64,000 nt of DNA from Zunongwangia sp. ESRF-bin46 (GCA_002631855.1 NTLF01000020.1:248001-312000), one strand, 5' to 3'. Counted from the stretch's first letter, positions 9,114 through 18,663 are shown. Translations and numbers: made by a program. Notes: generated from the sequence alone by a model not told the origin.

Positions 9114-10106
9114 TTAAGCGCTCAGTTTTTGAAGTTTCTGCAATACTTGTAGGGCTTTTCCAGACTGTAATGACTCTTTTGCTTTTTCAATTCCCGTTTC
9201 AATACTACATTGATTCGCTACAGAAATAGCCATCCCAGCATTGGCGCAAACTACATTATTTTGCTCCTCGGTGCCGTTACCTGAAATAATATTCTTGAAA
9301 ATTTTAGCAGAAGACGCTACCGTATCACCACCATGAATATCGGATTGTTTGATGGTCTTAAAGCCAAAATCTTCAGGTTGCATAATTTTTTCCGAAGCAT
9401 TCGAAATTATTTTTACTGGTCCAGTCAATGAAATTTCATCATAGCCGTCCATCGCATGCAAAATAGCATATTCTTTTTGGCTATTTTGGTATAAATAACC
9501 ATATAAACGAGCCAATTCCAGGTTAAAAACGCCCACTAATTGATTTTTTGGAAAAGCAGGATTTACCATAGGTCCCAACATGTTAAAGAAGGTTTTTACC
9601 GCTAAATCCCTTCTTATGGGTGCTACATTTTTCATAGCTGGGTGGAAAAGTGGCGCATGTAAAATACAAATTCCTGCTTCGTCTAAGCTTCGTTTTAAAA
9701 AGTCAGTTTCGTTACTGAATTTTATTCCCAATTCTTCCATTACATTACTACTTCCGCTAATAGAAGAAACTCCATAATTACCGTGCTTGGTAACCAAAAC
9801 ACCAGCTCCAGCAGTAACAAAAGATGAGAGCGTAGAAATATTAAAAGTGTCTTTGCTGTCGCCTCCAGTTCCACAAAGATCGATGGTGTTATAACCTTTT
9901 AAGTTCACTGCAAGACACAAATCTAGCAGTGCATCACGAAAACCTTCCAATTCCTCGAGTGTGACGCTTCGCATCATAAATACGGTTAAAAAAGCGGCTA
10001 TTTGGCTTTGATTAAAATTTCCTTCACTAATAGAAACCAAAATGTTCCGGGCTTCTTCTTTGGTTAAGTGTTCATGATTTATAAGTCTATTAAGTACTTG
10101 TTTCAT
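9114..10106 (-). CDS. trpD: Anthranilate phosphoribosyltransferase
   Basis: A 330-residue enzyme that transfers phosphoribose from PRPP to anthranilate. The PRPP/Mg loop DLCGTGGDSKDTFNIST and the substrate loop KHGNYGVSSISGSSNVMEE are both intact, as is the N-terminal helical domain (LTKEEARNIL). It is the first gene of the trp cluster here. The usual partners trpE and trpG are not upstream, where cysS lies instead, so anthranilate synthase must be encoded elsewhere in the genome. Confidence 0.97.
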   Translation of the reverse strand: MKQVLNRLINHEHLTKEEARNILVSISEGNFNQSQIAAFLTVFMMRSVTLEELEGFRDALLDLCLAVNLKGYNTIDLCGTGGDSKDTFNISTLSSFVTAGAGVLVTKHGNYGVSSISGSSNVMEELGIKFSNETDFLKRSLDEAGICILHAPLFHPAMKNVAPIRRDLAVKTFFNMLGPMVNPAFPKNQLVGVFNLELARLYGYLYQNSQKEYAILHAMDGYDEISLTGPVKIISNASEKIMQPEDFGFKTIKQSDIHGGDTVASSAKIFKNIISGNGTEEQNNVVCANAGMAISVANQCSIETGIEKAKESLQSGKALQVLQKLQKLSA

Positions 10107-10160
10107 TCTGTTTTTAAATATTGCGAAACTGATAGTGGTTTAAAAAACCAATTAGAGCAT

Positions 10161-10168
10161 CAAAAATA
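10161..10168 (-). promoter_or_regulatory. Putative -7 box of the trpDCFBA operon
   Basis: On the minus strand the sequence reads TATTTTTG, matching TAnnTTTG, 54 bases before the trpD start codon. No Trp-codon-rich leader peptide or attenuator-like alternate hairpins are visible in the 202-base gap between cysS and trpD. Only a small GGTTT/AAACC hairpin occurs in the leader. Confidence 0.4.
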
Positions 10169-10308
10169 TAGATTGCTTTTTTAAAAATAGTGTTCCTGCT
10201 AGTATAAAATACAGGGAAGGTTAATTTTAAAAAGAAGTTTTTTAAAATAGTAAACTGGCTTTCTACATTGAGAAACCTTGCTTACACAAAATCAGTAAAA
10301 AAATGTGT

Positions 10309-11793
10309 TTAATTAAGTGAAAAGGTAGTGCCTTCTTTTCCGTCTTTAAGTTGTATCCCTGCTTTTTGCAATTCGTCCCGAATTCGGTCGCTCGTTGCAA
10401 AATCCTTATTGGCACGAGCTTGATCTCTAAGTTCGATAAGCAATTGAATGGCTTCATTTAATTTGTTACCATCTTGGGAATCGCTTTCTGCTATATCGAC
10501 CAATCCTAATACATCGAAAATAAAATCTTGCATAGTCTGTTGTACTATTTGCAAGTCTTTTTCAGTAATAGTTTCGTTGTTGTCTAATAACGCATTGATA
10601 AACTTAGCTGCTTCAAACAATTGTGCGATAAGAATAGGACTGTTAAAGTCGTCATTCATGGCATCATAACAAGATTGACGCCATCGGGTTACGTCTATAC
10701 TACTACTTTCAGATGTTTTTACGCCACCAATTGAGCGGTAAGCATCCATTAAGCGGTTAAACCCTTTTTCGGAAGCTTCTAACGCTTCTTTTGAAAAGTC
10801 TAAAATGCTACGATACTGCGCTTGGTACATGAAAAACTTAACCACAGTTGGCGCAAACGGCTTGTTGAAAATATCATTGTTACCCGTAAACATATCTCTT
10901 GGAAGAATAAAGTTTCCGGTAGATTTAGACATTTTTTTTCCGTTTAGCGTAAGCATATTGGCGTGCATCCAGTAATTTACTGGATTTTGATCATTAGCAG
11001 CTTCGGCTTGAGCAATTTCACATTCGTGATGAGGGAATTTTAAATCCATTCCACCACCATGAATATCAAATTGATTGCCTAAATATTTAGTGCTCATTAC
11101 TGTACATTCTAAATGCCAACCCGGGAAACCGTCACTCCAAGGTGATGGCCAGCGCATAATATGCTGTGGTTCGGCTTTTTTCCATAGTGCAAAATCCTGT
11201 GGATTTTTCTTATCACTTTGGGCTGTCAATTCACGAGTGTTAGCGATCATATCCTCTAAATTCCGACCACTTAGAATACCGTAATGATGATCTTCGTTGT
11301 ATTTCATCACATCAAAATAAACAGAGCCGTTTTTTTCATAGGCATAGCCTTGTTTAATGATGTTTTCTACAATTTGTATTTGCTCAATAATATGCCCTGT
11401 TGCCGTAGGTTCAATACTTGGTGGGTGTGCATTGAAGGTTTCCATAATAGTATGGAAATCGACCGTATATTTCTGAACCACTTCCATCGGTTCTATTTGC
11501 TCGATACGGGCTTTCTTCAAAATAGGATCGTCCCCACTTTCACCGTCATTTTCAAGATGTCCTGCATCGGTGATGTTACGGACATAGCGAACTTTATATC
11601 CAAGATGTTTTAAATAACGAAAAACAAGATCGAACGATAAAAACGTACGGCAATTCCCTAAATGTACATTACTATAAACAGTTGGGCCACATACGTACAT
11701 ACCGATAGCGCCTTCGTTTATAGGTGTAAATATCTCTTTCTGTTTAGAAATGGAATTGTAAATGGTAAGTTCTTGTTCTTCGTAACGTTTCAT
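10309..11793 (-). CDS. cysS: Cysteine--tRNA ligase
   Basis: A 494-residue class I synthetase that charges tRNA-Cys. The HIGH-type motif is [14 protein letters not shown] (HLGN), the zinc-binding Cys/His residues are in [15 protein letters not shown] and HHECEIAQ, and the KMSKS loop is [12 protein letters not shown]. The C-terminal helical DALR-type anticodon-binding region ([20 protein letters not shown]) is complete. It lies 28 bases downstream of folE on the same strand and is probably cotranscribed with it. Confidence 0.98.
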   Translation of the reverse strand: MKRYEEQELTIYNSISKQKEIFTPINEGAIGMYVCGPTVYSNVHLGNCRTFLSFDLVFRYLKHLGYKVRYVRNITDAGHLENDGESGDDPILKKARIEQIEPMEVVQKYTVDFHTIMETFNAHPPSIEPTATGHIIEQIQIVENIIKQGYAYEKNGSVYFDVMKYNEDHHYGILSGRNLEDMIANTRELTAQSDKKNPQDFALWKKAEPQHIMRWPSPWSDGFPGWHLECTVMSTKYLGNQFDIHGGGMDLKFPHHECEIAQAEAANDQNPVNYWMHANMLTLNGKKMSKSTGNFILPRDMFTGNNDIFNKPFAPTVVKFFMYQAQYRSILDFSKEALEASEKGFNRLMDAYRSIGGVKTSESSSIDVTRWRQSCYDAMNDDFNSPILIAQLFEAAKFINALLDNNETITEKDLQIVQQTMQDFIFDVLGLVDIAESDSQDGNKLNEAIQLLIELRDQARANKDFATSDRIRDELQKAGIQLKDGKEGTTFSLN

Positions 11794-11821
11794 CTAATTG
11801 AGTAAAGTTTCAACTTAAATA

Positions 11822-12499
11822 TTAAAATTCAGTATCCAGATTGATGTAATCTAAAAAGTCTCTTCGTGTTTCAGCATTTTTAAACTTTCCGCCAAATTCA
11901 CTAGTAACAGTACTGCTGTCTATGTCGCGTATTCCTCTAGAGTTTACACATAAATGCTTCGCATCGATTACACAAGCTACATCCTCTGTATTCAGTACTT
12001 TTTGTAATTCTTTGACTACCTGCATGGTAAGACGTTCCTGAACTTGTGGTCGTTTAGCAAAATAATCGACAATACGGTTCATTTTTGAAAGTCCTACAAC
12101 GGTTCCGTTTGAAATGTAAGCGATATGCGCTTTTCCAACAATAGGGAGTAAATGGTGCTCACAAGTAGAGTAGAGGGTGATGTTTTTTTCAACCAACATT
12201 TCTCCATACTTATACTTATTATCAAAGGTTGAGGCCTTTGGTTTCCTGTCGGGATGTAATCCTCCAAAGATTTCTTGAACAAACATTTTGGCGACCCGAT
12301 TAGGTGTTCCTTTTAGGCTATCGTCTGTTAAATCGAGCCCAAGTGTTTCCATAATACTATGGACATCTTTTTTAATTCGCTCAATTTTTTCAATATCACT
12401 AAGTTCGAAAGCATCTGGGCGTAATGGGGTATCTGTAGAACTCCCTACGTGGTCATCACCCATTGCTTCAATATCTTTTAGCTGTTTTTCTAAATCCAT
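11822..12499 (-). CDS. folE: GTP cyclohydrolase I
   Basis: A 225-residue enzyme that converts GTP to dihydroneopterin triphosphate, the first step of folate (and queuosine precursor) synthesis. The zinc and catalytic residues are in YSTCEHHLLPIVGKAHIAY and CVNSRGIRD, and the C-terminal family signature is present. I chose the ATG that gives MDLEKQLKDIEAM. A longer in-frame start 42 bases upstream would lie beyond the putative promoter. It leads a likely folE-cysS operon, and folP lies 21 kb away. Confidence 0.96.
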   Translation of the reverse strand: MDLEKQLKDIEAMGDDHVGSSTDTPLRPDAFELSDIEKIERIKKDVHSIMETLGLDLTDDSLKGTPNRVAKMFVQEIFGGLHPDRKPKASTFDNKYKYGEMLVEKNITLYSTCEHHLLPIVGKAHIAYISNGTVVGLSKMNRIVDYFAKRPQVQERLTMQVVKELQKVLNTEDVACVIDAKHLCVNSRGIRDIDSSTVTSEFGGKFKNAETRRDFLDYINLDTEF

Positions 12500-12530
12500 T
12501 TGTGTGTAAATGAGAACTAAATAATGGTTG

Positions 12531-12538
12531 CAAAGATA
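12531..12538 (-). promoter_or_regulatory. Putative -7 box of folE
   Basis: The minus-strand sequence is TATCTTTG, an exact TAnnTTTG match, placed 31 bases before the chosen folE ATG. Its position supports the shorter folE start. Confidence 0.5.
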
Positions 12539-12620
12539 CACATTCGTTACATGCTATAAAAAATTGCTTATCACTATTTTTAATGTTGAAATTCGGTCTT
12601 TTTATACCACTTTTAAAATT

Positions 12621-12650
12621 AAAAAACCCTACGATATTCGCAGGGTTTTA
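12621..12650 (-). terminator. Terminator after the DUF1573 gene
   Basis: Stem arms AAAACCCT and AGGGTTTT with a short inner extension are followed on the minus strand by a T-rich tail. It lies 20 bases past the stop codon of the DUF1573 gene. Confidence 0.75.
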
Positions 12651-12669
12651 AAAATATATATACTGTTAT

Positions 12670-13065
12670 TTATTTAGTCTTTTCCAGAACACTTTTGTCG
12701 TCAGATAAGACAGTACCTTTTATTTTTAGGGCTTTAACAGGTTCGTCTGCATTCGAGTAAACCGTAACGGTTTTTCTAATGGGGCCTAGGCGATTTGTAT
12801 CATATTTAACCTGAATAGTACTAGATGCTCCTGGAGCAACGGCACCTTCTGGTTTTTTAGGGACGGTACAACCGCAACTGGATTTAACATCAGTAACTAC
12901 TAATGGTTCGTCTCCAACGTTGGTAAATTCAAAAACACGCACACCATCACTACCTTTTGCGATTTCGCCGTAATCTATTGTTTCAGATTTAAATTCAAAT
13001 TTTGCTTGGGCGTTTGCGGCAAATCCAAAAAGTGCTACAAATGCAATTAATGCTAATTTTTTCAT
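12670..13065 (-). CDS. Secreted DUF1573 domain protein
   Basis: A 131-residue exported protein. The signal peptide MKKLALIAFVALFGFAANAQ is followed by one DUF1573 (ASH-like immunoglobulin) domain with the diagnostic segments FEFTNVGDEPLVVTDVKSSC, then GCTVPKKPEGAVAPGAS and a late VYSNADEP. The Cys pair in SSCGC is conserved in the family. Its function is unknown; such proteins are very common in Bacteroidota. I took the ATG that begins the signal peptide, because an in-frame start 54 bases upstream would add a non-signal-like leader. Confidence 0.88.
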   Translation of the reverse strand: MKKLALIAFVALFGFAANAQAKFEFKSETIDYGEIAKGSDGVRVFEFTNVGDEPLVVTDVKSSCGCTVPKKPEGAVAPGASSTIQVKYDTNRLGPIRKTVTVYSNADEPVKALKIKGTVLSDDKSVLEKTK

Positions 13066-13156
13066 GATTTCTAAAATTTTAGAGTATGCTAATGTACATA
13101 TCTTTGGTACAATCTGCAAAATAAGTTATTCACTTTTATAATCTTGCAGATATAGC

Positions 13157-13164
13157 TACTTTTG
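13157..13164 (+). promoter_or_regulatory. Putative -7 box of valS
   Basis: TACTTTTG matches TAnnTTTG and lies 30 bases before the valS ATG. A TTG upstream at 13144 is too close to be a standard -33 element. Confidence 0.5.
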
Positions 13165-13194
13165 TAGGCTATAGTTCAAAAATTAGACCAAATT

Positions 13195-15825
13195 ATGGCA
13201 GTAGCAGCAAAATATAGTGCTCAAGACGTTGAAAACAAATGGTATAGCCATTGGATGGAAAATGGATATTTTCATTCTGAAGTAAATGAAAAAGAACCTT
13301 ATGCTATTGTAATACCCCCGCCAAACGTAACGGGAGTATTACATATGGGGCATATGCTTAATAATACCATCCAAGATGTATTAATACGTAGAGCTCGTTT
13401 AAAAGGCTACAATGCTTGCTGGGTGCCGGGTACAGACCATGCTTCTATTGCAACCGAAGCCAAGGTGGTTGCTAAATTAAAAAGCGAAGGGATTGATAAA
13501 AACAGCCTGACACGTGAAGATTTCTTAGAACATGCTTGGGAATGGACGCACAAGCATGGAGGGATTATTCTAGATCAATTGAAGAAACTTGGAGCTTCCT
13601 GCGACTGGGAGCGTACAAAATTTACGATGGATGACGATATGTCAGCGTCTGTAATCAAGGTTTTTGTTGATTTATATAAAAAAGGGCACGTATATCGCGG
13701 GTACCGAATGGTAAACTGGGATCCCCAGGCCAAAACTACATTGTCTGACGAAGAGGTGGTTCACATTGAAAAACAAGGTAATTTATACTACCTAAACTAT
13801 AAAATTGAAGGAAGTGATGAATCGTTAACCATTGCAACTACACGTCCTGAAACTATATTAGGTGATACCGCAATCTGTATAAACCCAAATGATGAGCGCT
13901 TTATACACCTAAAAGGAAAGAAAGCAATTGTACCTATCTGTAATCGAGTTATTCCTATTATTGAAGACGAATATGTTGATCTTGAGTTTGGTACGGGTTG
14001 CTTAAAAGTAACGCCAGCCCACGATGAGAACGATAAAATATTGGGTGATAAGCACAACTTGGAAGTTATCGATATTTTAAATGACGATGCTACGTTAAAC
14101 GAATACGGCTTGCACTTTCAAGGAAAGGATCGTTTTGTGGTTAGAAAAGAGATTGTAGCCGAATTAAAAGAATTAGGTGTTCTTGATAAAATTGAGCAAC
14201 ATACTAATAAAATTGGAACGAGCGAGCGTACTGGAGCTGTTATCGAGCCGAGGCTTAGTGATCAATGGTTCTTAAAAATGAAAGAATTAGCACAACCTGC
14301 TTTAGATTCTGTACTTGAAAAAGACATTAAGTTAGTTCCAGAAAAATTCATCAATACGTACCGCCATTGGATGGAAAATGTTCGCGATTGGAATATTTCA
14401 CGTCAGTTGTGGTGGGGACATCAAATTCCTGCGTATTACTACGGAAACGGGAAAGAAGACTTTGTTGTCGCCGAAACTGCTGAAGAAGCTTTGCAGATAG
14501 CGAAAGAAAAATCGGGCAATGCAGATTTGAAAGCAACCGATTTAATTCAAGATGCTGATGCGCTGGATACTTGGTTTTCATCTTGGTTGTGGCCAATTAG
14601 TGTTTTTAACGGAATTCTAGAGCCGGATAATGATGAGATAAACTATTATTACCCTACAAAAGACTTAGTGACCGCACCCGAAATATTATTCTTCTGGGTG
14701 GCGCGTATGATTATCGCAGGATACGAATACCGTGATGAGAAACCATTTAGCAGTGTTTATTTAACAGGAATTGTACGCGATAAACAACGTCGCAAGATGA
14801 GTAAATCGTTAGGAAACTCACCAGACCCTATCGAGTTGATGAATAAATACGGAGCCGATGGGGTTCGTGTTGGGATGCTGTTGAGTTCACCTGCCGGAAA
14901 CGATTTAATGTTCGAGGAAGACCTTTGTAAGCAGGGTAGTGGTTTTGTAAATAAAATATGGAATGCATACCGATTAATTGATGGTTGGGAGATTTCAGAA
15001 GAAAAATCTGAAACACAAACCGATGCTATTGCTATAAACTGGTATAAAAATAAGTTTGCTAAGACCATTACCGAAATTGAAGATCATTACAGCAAATACC
15101 GAATTAGCGACGCGCTAATGGCTACTTATAAGTTAGTTTGGGACGATTTCTGTTCGTGGTTGTTAGAGATGGTGAAACCAGGATTTGGGGAGCCTATTTC
15201 GGCTACAACCTATAAAAAAGTAATTGAGGTATTAGAAGACAATCTAAAAATACTGCATCCGTTTGTGCCTTTTATTTCTGAAGAAATTTGGCAAAACATT
15301 ACAAAACGTTCTAAAGACGAAGCTTTGATTGTTGCTGAATGGCCAACCGATACTGAGTTTGACAAAAAAATAATTAAAGAATTTGAGTTTGCTTCGGAAG
15401 TAATTTCAGGAATTCGAACGATTAGAAAAGAAAAGAACATTTCATTTAAAGATACCATTTCGGTGTTTGTAATCAATAATGAAAAGGTAGACGCTACGTT
15501 CGATTCAGTAATAAAGAAGTTAGGGAACCTTTCTGAGTTAAATTATATTTCAGAGAAAATTGATGGTGCTTTAACCTTCAGAATTAAAAGTAACGAATAC
15601 TTTGTGCCTATTGAAGGGGCAATCGATGTTGAAGATGAAATAGCTAAGCTAAGTGAAGAATTAAAATACACCGAGGGTTTTCTAAAAAGTGTACAGGGCA
15701 AACTAAAAAACGAACGTTTTGTAAATAATGCACCTGAAAAAGTGGTGGCTATGGAAAAGCAAAAAGAAGCAGATGCGCTGGCTAAAATAGAAACTTTAAA
15801 AACTAGTTTGGCTAGTTTAAAATAG
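13195..15825 (+). CDS. valS: Valine--tRNA ligase
   Basis: An 876-residue class I synthetase that charges tRNA-Val. It shows the HIGH motif in PPPNVTGVLHMGHMLN (about residues 42-57), the CP1 editing domain (TTRPETILGDTA around residue 217), the KMSKS loop DKQRRKMSKSLGN (about 528-540), the anticodon-binding helical domain and a C-terminal coiled coil (from about 800) that contacts the tRNA. The length is normal for the bacterial enzyme. It is monocistronic or paired with the small gene that follows. Confidence 0.98.
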   Translation: MAVAAKYSAQDVENKWYSHWMENGYFHSEVNEKEPYAIVIPPPNVTGVLHMGHMLNNTIQDVLIRRARLKGYNACWVPGTDHASIATEAKVVAKLKSEGIDKNSLTREDFLEHAWEWTHKHGGIILDQLKKLGASCDWERTKFTMDDDMSASVIKVFVDLYKKGHVYRGYRMVNWDPQAKTTLSDEEVVHIEKQGNLYYLNYKIEGSDESLTIATTRPETILGDTAICINPNDERFIHLKGKKAIVPICNRVIPIIEDEYVDLEFGTGCLKVTPAHDENDKILGDKHNLEVIDILNDDATLNEYGLHFQGKDRFVVRKEIVAELKELGVLDKIEQHTNKIGTSERTGAVIEPRLSDQWFLKMKELAQPALDSVLEKDIKLVPEKFINTYRHWMENVRDWNISRQLWWGHQIPAYYYGNGKEDFVVAETAEEALQIAKEKSGNADLKATDLIQDADALDTWFSSWLWPISVFNGILEPDNDEINYYYPTKDLVTAPEILFFWVARMIIAGYEYRDEKPFSSVYLTGIVRDKQRRKMSKSLGNSPDPIELMNKYGADGVRVGMLLSSPAGNDLMFEEDLCKQGSGFVNKIWNAYRLIDGWEISEEKSETQTDAIAINWYKNKFAKTITEIEDHYSKYRISDALMATYKLVWDDFCSWLLEMVKPGFGEPISATTYKKVIEVLEDNLKILHPFVPFISEEIWQNITKRSKDEALIVAEWPTDTEFDKKIIKEFEFASEVISGIRTIRKEKNISFKDTISVFVINNEKVDATFDSVIKKLGNLSELNYISEKIDGALTFRIKSNEYFVPIEGAIDVEDEIAKLSEELKYTEGFLKSVQGKLKNERFVNNAPEKVVAMEKQKEADALAKIETLKTSLASLK

Positions 15826-15922
15826 CTTAAAGCCGTTAAATTTTCTTAATTTCCTATAAATAAGGCGTTAATTTCCTTTTAAAATCAATCGTTTGACTGT
15901 AATTTGAGTAAAAATTTAAATT

Positions 15923-16165
15923 ATGGATCAAGCTAAGTATGACCAAATGCAAGGTATGTTGAATAAGTTAGAAGACATTAAAAACAGCCAAGAAAGCATT
16001 ATTGATAAAATTAACCACGTAATAACCGATCTTTTTCAGAATCCTGACAAAGATTTGGAAAAAGCAATGGAAACTGCGCACGAAAAGGCTTCGGCTAATG
16101 TTGATAAGATTGCAGAAGCTATTGATGAGTATGAAATTAAGTTCAATAAAGCGCAGCAAGAATAA
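15923..16165 (+). CDS. Small coiled-coil hypothetical protein
   Basis: An 80-residue, highly charged, probably all-helical cytosolic protein (MDQAKYDQMQGMLNKLEDIK at the N-terminus) with heptad-like spacing of Leu, Ile and Ala over most of its length. I do not recognise a named family. The gap after valS is 97 bases and a clear terminator follows, so it could be a separate unit or the end of a valS transcript. No signal peptide or membrane segment is present. Confidence 0.65.
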   Translation: MDQAKYDQMQGMLNKLEDIKNSQESIIDKINHVITDLFQNPDKDLEKAMETAHEKASANVDKIAEAIDEYEIKFNKAQQE

Positions 16166-16185
16166 AGACTATAAATTTATATTCG

Positions 16186-16218
16186 AAAGCCTCAATTAGT
16201 AAATAATTGGGGCTTTTT
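16186..16218. terminator. Terminator between convergent genes
   Basis: The stem runs AAAGCC then CAATTA, paired with TAATTG then GGCTTT around a short loop, with T-runs on the plus strand. It separates the coiled-coil gene from the minus-strand acyl-CoA-binding-protein gene and may serve both. Confidence 0.75.
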
Positions 16219-16485
16219 CTATTTTCGGTAGAGAAAATAGGTGTTTACCGCTTCTATATATTTTAATTTGGCTTCACGAGTGGTCATTCCCTTTGTTTGG
16301 AAGAGCGCATTTGTTTTAAATGCTGAAATGAGCGGTTTACTGCTTCGTGCAGAATCGGCATCACTAGTGGCTCTTTTATAGTAGGCATAAAGCCGTAGCA
16401 GAACATCGGCAGGAAAGGGTTCCGTATGTTCGTTGATGCTATCGACCGCTTTTTGAAAGGCGGTATCTAATTCTTTATCGTTCAT
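16219..16485 (-). CDS. Acyl-CoA-binding protein
   Basis: An 88-residue ACBP-family four-helix protein. The family pattern is visible as LLRLYAYYKRAT (about residues 26-37) and the late MTTREAKLKYIEAVNTYF helix. The central KWDAW region typical of ACBP is replaced by KTNALFQTKGM, so binding should be confirmed. Members bind long-chain acyl-CoA esters and act as a cytosolic pool or carrier. It overlaps psd by 4 bases at the end of a phospholipid operon (cdsA-psd), a context that supports a role in acyl-lipid metabolism. Confidence 0.85.
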   Translation of the reverse strand: MNDKELDTAFQKAVDSINEHTEPFPADVLLRLYAYYKRATSDADSARSSKPLISAFKTNALFQTKGMTTREAKLKYIEAVNTYFLYRK

Positions 16486-17132
16486 TTTGATGCCAATAGG
16501 GTAATTCCTCCTTTAACTTTTTGATTCAAGGATACGTTAATTTTTGCATCTAAAGGTAAAAAAACATCTACTCTGGAGCCAAATTTTATAAAGCCACTGT
16601 CGTCTGTTTGGTTTACCGTTTGTCCTTCTTTGGCATAATTAACAATGCGTTTTGCCATGGCACCGGCTATTTGGCGGTGCAATACATCTCCAAATTCTTT
16701 AGATTTCACAACAACTGTAGTGCGTTCGTTTTCTTCGGAAGATTTGGGGTGCCACGCCACTAAAAATTTACCGGGATGATACTTGCTGTAAACTACTTCC
16801 CCGCCAACAGGATATCGTGTAACATGTACATTTACTGGTGACATAAACACCGAAACCTGTATTCTTTTTTCGTTGTAGTATTCTTTATCAAAAACTTCTT
16901 CTATAACAACTACTTTACCATCTACTGGTGATAAAACGTGGTTGTCATCTGTTTTAAAAGCTCGTTTTGGATTTCTGAAAAATTGTAGTATCAACACCAA
17001 TAAAATTATTAGTGAAATAACAATTCCTCCTTTTATAAAGGAATTTTCAACAAAATAATCAGCTACAAGGCTCAACACAATGCAAACTGCAAGTGCTACT
17101 AAAATGATTTTATGTCCTTCTTTATGAAACAT
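16482..17132 (-). CDS. psd: Phosphatidylserine decarboxylase (short type)
   Basis: A 216-residue membrane-associated proenzyme that decarboxylates phosphatidylserine to phosphatidylethanolamine. Two N-terminal membrane segments (about residues 8-50) precede the catalytic region with SPVDGKVVVIEE, MSPVNVHVTRYPVGGEV and the self-cleavage site FIKFGSRVDVFLP, where the Ser of the FGS tripeptide becomes the pyruvoyl group. This is the short archaeal/Bacteroidota type, about 220 residues, not the long E. coli type. It overlaps cdsA by 11 bases and the ACBP gene by 4, so it belongs to one operon. Confidence 0.94.
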   Translation of the reverse strand: MFHKEGHKIILVALAVCIVLSLVADYFVENSFIKGGIVISLIILLVLILQFFRNPKRAFKTDDNHVLSPVDGKVVVIEEVFDKEYYNEKRIQVSVFMSPVNVHVTRYPVGGEVVYSKYHPGKFLVAWHPKSSEENERTTVVVKSKEFGDVLHRQIAGAMAKRIVNYAKEGQTVNQTDDSGFIKFGSRVDVFLPLDAKINVSLNQKVKGGITLLASK

Positions 17133-17949
17133 AATAAACTATTTGTAAAAATGCGTAAATAAATGGACTGGCAAAAATAATACTGTCAAGTCTGTCGTAC
17201 AATCCGCCGTGACCGGGCATTAATATACCACTGTCTTTTACGCCGGCTTGTCTCTTAAATTTCGATTGAATTAAATCGCCGATAGTTCCAAAAACGGAAG
17301 CTATAATTGCCATTATGATCCAAACTATAAGATTAAACTGAATCGTTAATTCTGGCTTGTAAGCCTCTAAACACTTAAATATAAGAAAACTTGCTAAAAT
17401 AGCGCCTGCCAAACCACCTATAAATCCTTCAACTGTTTTTTTAGGTGAAATACGCTCCAAGAGTTTTCTTTTTCCGAAGTTTTTACCTACTAGATAAGCG
17501 AATGAATCGTTGAACCAAATTAAGAAGAATACACCACCAATTATTTCAGGGGTGAAGTCTCCTGCATAAACTGGGATAAGTGTTAAAAAGACAAACCCGC
17601 TGATTAAATATAATATAATAGCAACGTATTTTTTCTTTTCGAACATAGGTATTTTGCTTACCCAGAGTACATCTTTCAAAAGAAAAAGGTTTACAAAGCA
17701 ACAAAGTATAAGTAATAAAGTGACAGCATTATTGTCGAAAATTGAATAACTGAAAAAGTATAGGGCTCCAGCCAATAAGGCATAAGCAAGATAACTTTTT
17801 AAATGTACCAGTTTTAAAAATTCACTTAATGTAATAACGGAAAGTATAAAGAAAAGACCCATAAACCATTCGCGCGAGGTAAACATAGAAATAATAACTA
17901 TCGAAATGTAAAGCACACCCGATAGGGTTCGCACAATGAGTTCCTTCAT
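17122..17949 (-). CDS. cdsA: Phosphatidate cytidylyltransferase
   Basis: A 275-residue inner-membrane enzyme with about eight hydrophobic segments. It makes CDP-diacylglycerol from phosphatidate and CTP, the branch point of phospholipid synthesis. The C-terminal family signature is intact: SKFKRQAGVKDSGILMPGHG followed by GLYDRLDS. It sits one base after the LUD-domain gene and overlaps psd, so CDP-DAG synthesis and PE formation are cotranscribed. The phosphatidylserine synthase needed between them is not in this window. Confidence 0.96.
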   Translation of the reverse strand: MKELIVRTLSGVLYISIVIISMFTSREWFMGLFFILSVITLSEFLKLVHLKSYLAYALLAGALYFFSYSIFDNNAVTLLLILCCFVNLFLLKDVLWVSKIPMFEKKKYVAIILYLISGFVFLTLIPVYAGDFTPEIIGGVFFLIWFNDSFAYLVGKNFGKRKLLERISPKKTVEGFIGGLAGAILASFLIFKCLEAYKPELTIQFNLIVWIIMAIIASVFGTIGDLIQSKFKRQAGVKDSGILMPGHGGLYDRLDSIIFASPFIYAFLQIVYYVS

Positions 17950-17950
17950 A

Positions 17951-18556
17951 TTATAGGTCTTCCAGTAGCAACAAATATAGGTTTTTTGTGCTACTTCCGT
18001 AACTCATAAAGTCCTTTTCTTTGTCAGTTTCAAAGTCCTGAATAGTAGTGATATTGGTAGGAATTTGGTTTGGATTTCGCGTTTTGATGATGCGAAGCCC
18101 TTCACTTATAGTGTCGACCAACTGGCTTGTAGTTGCAAAAACAACAAAATTAAAGGGTAGTTCACTAAGTTTCTTTTCTTTAATTTGGTTTGAAGAAAGT
18201 AGGATAGAACCGTTTTTTGCGACTAAAGATTCGCAGGTGGTTAAAAAGAATGTAGTGTCTCCTTTTTTAGTAAAGTTTAAATTAAATCCATCAAAACGGG
18301 AAGAGAGGTTTTCATCAACACAGAAAACATCTTGTTCGTACCAATCGTTTTCAATCAAAATATTGTCAAACGTTTCTAAGACTTCGTCCATAGATTCACA
18401 GTACAGAAATTTACCACCGTTTTTATTGAAGTTATACGTAAACTTTTCATCTACAGGAAGTTTTTCTTCTGGGTAATATTTGCTCGTGTCAGATTGTTTA
18501 GCTTTTTCATCTGACTTGTGTTTCTTAGGGTTTAAAAGTCTTTTAAACAGACTCAT
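17951..18556 (-). CDS. LUD domain protein (LutC/YkgG-like)
   Basis: A 201-residue cytosolic protein with a degenerate LUD (DUF162) fold: VFCVDENLSSRF, then TTFFLTTCESLVAKNGSILL, then FNFVVFATTSQLVDTI. LUD proteins such as LutC take part in lactate oxidation complexes, but this single-domain form lies next to cdsA and ftsH and has no lutA/lutB neighbours, so a lactate role is doubtful. This gene order recurs in flavobacteria as far as I recall. It begins the LUD-cdsA-psd-ACBP operon. Confidence 0.8.
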   Translation of the reverse strand: MSLFKRLLNPKKHKSDEKAKQSDTSKYYPEEKLPVDEKFTYNFNKNGGKFLYCESMDEVLETFDNILIENDWYEQDVFCVDENLSSRFDGFNLNFTKKGDTTFFLTTCESLVAKNGSILLSSNQIKEKKLSELPFNFVVFATTSQLVDTISEGLRIIKTRNPNQIPTNITTIQDFETDKEKDFMSYGSSTKNLYLLLLEDL

Positions 18557-18593
18557 TCATTGTTTATTGAGGAGTTCGTAATACGTTTAACTT

Positions 18594-18601
18594 CAAATAT
18601 A
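18594..18601 (-). promoter_or_regulatory. Putative -7 box of the LUD-cdsA-psd-ACBP operon
   Basis: The minus-strand sequence is TATATTTG, an exact TAnnTTTG match 37 bases before the LUD-gene ATG and downstream of the ftsH terminator. This supports separate transcription of the phospholipid operon. Confidence 0.5.
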
Positions 18602-18645
18602 TAAAATCTAAGGGGAAGAATAGATACTTAAAACCAAACTTTATA

Positions 18646-18663
18646 ATAAAAAAGATAGGTGGC

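Noticed and set aside
10107-10308. A trp attenuator or leader peptide before trpD
   Set aside because: No short frame with repeated Trp codons and no pair of mutually exclusive hairpins could be found.
12500-12541. Longer start for folE adding 14 residues
   Set aside because: The extra codons cover the putative promoter and the added residues are not like GTP cyclohydrolase N-termini.
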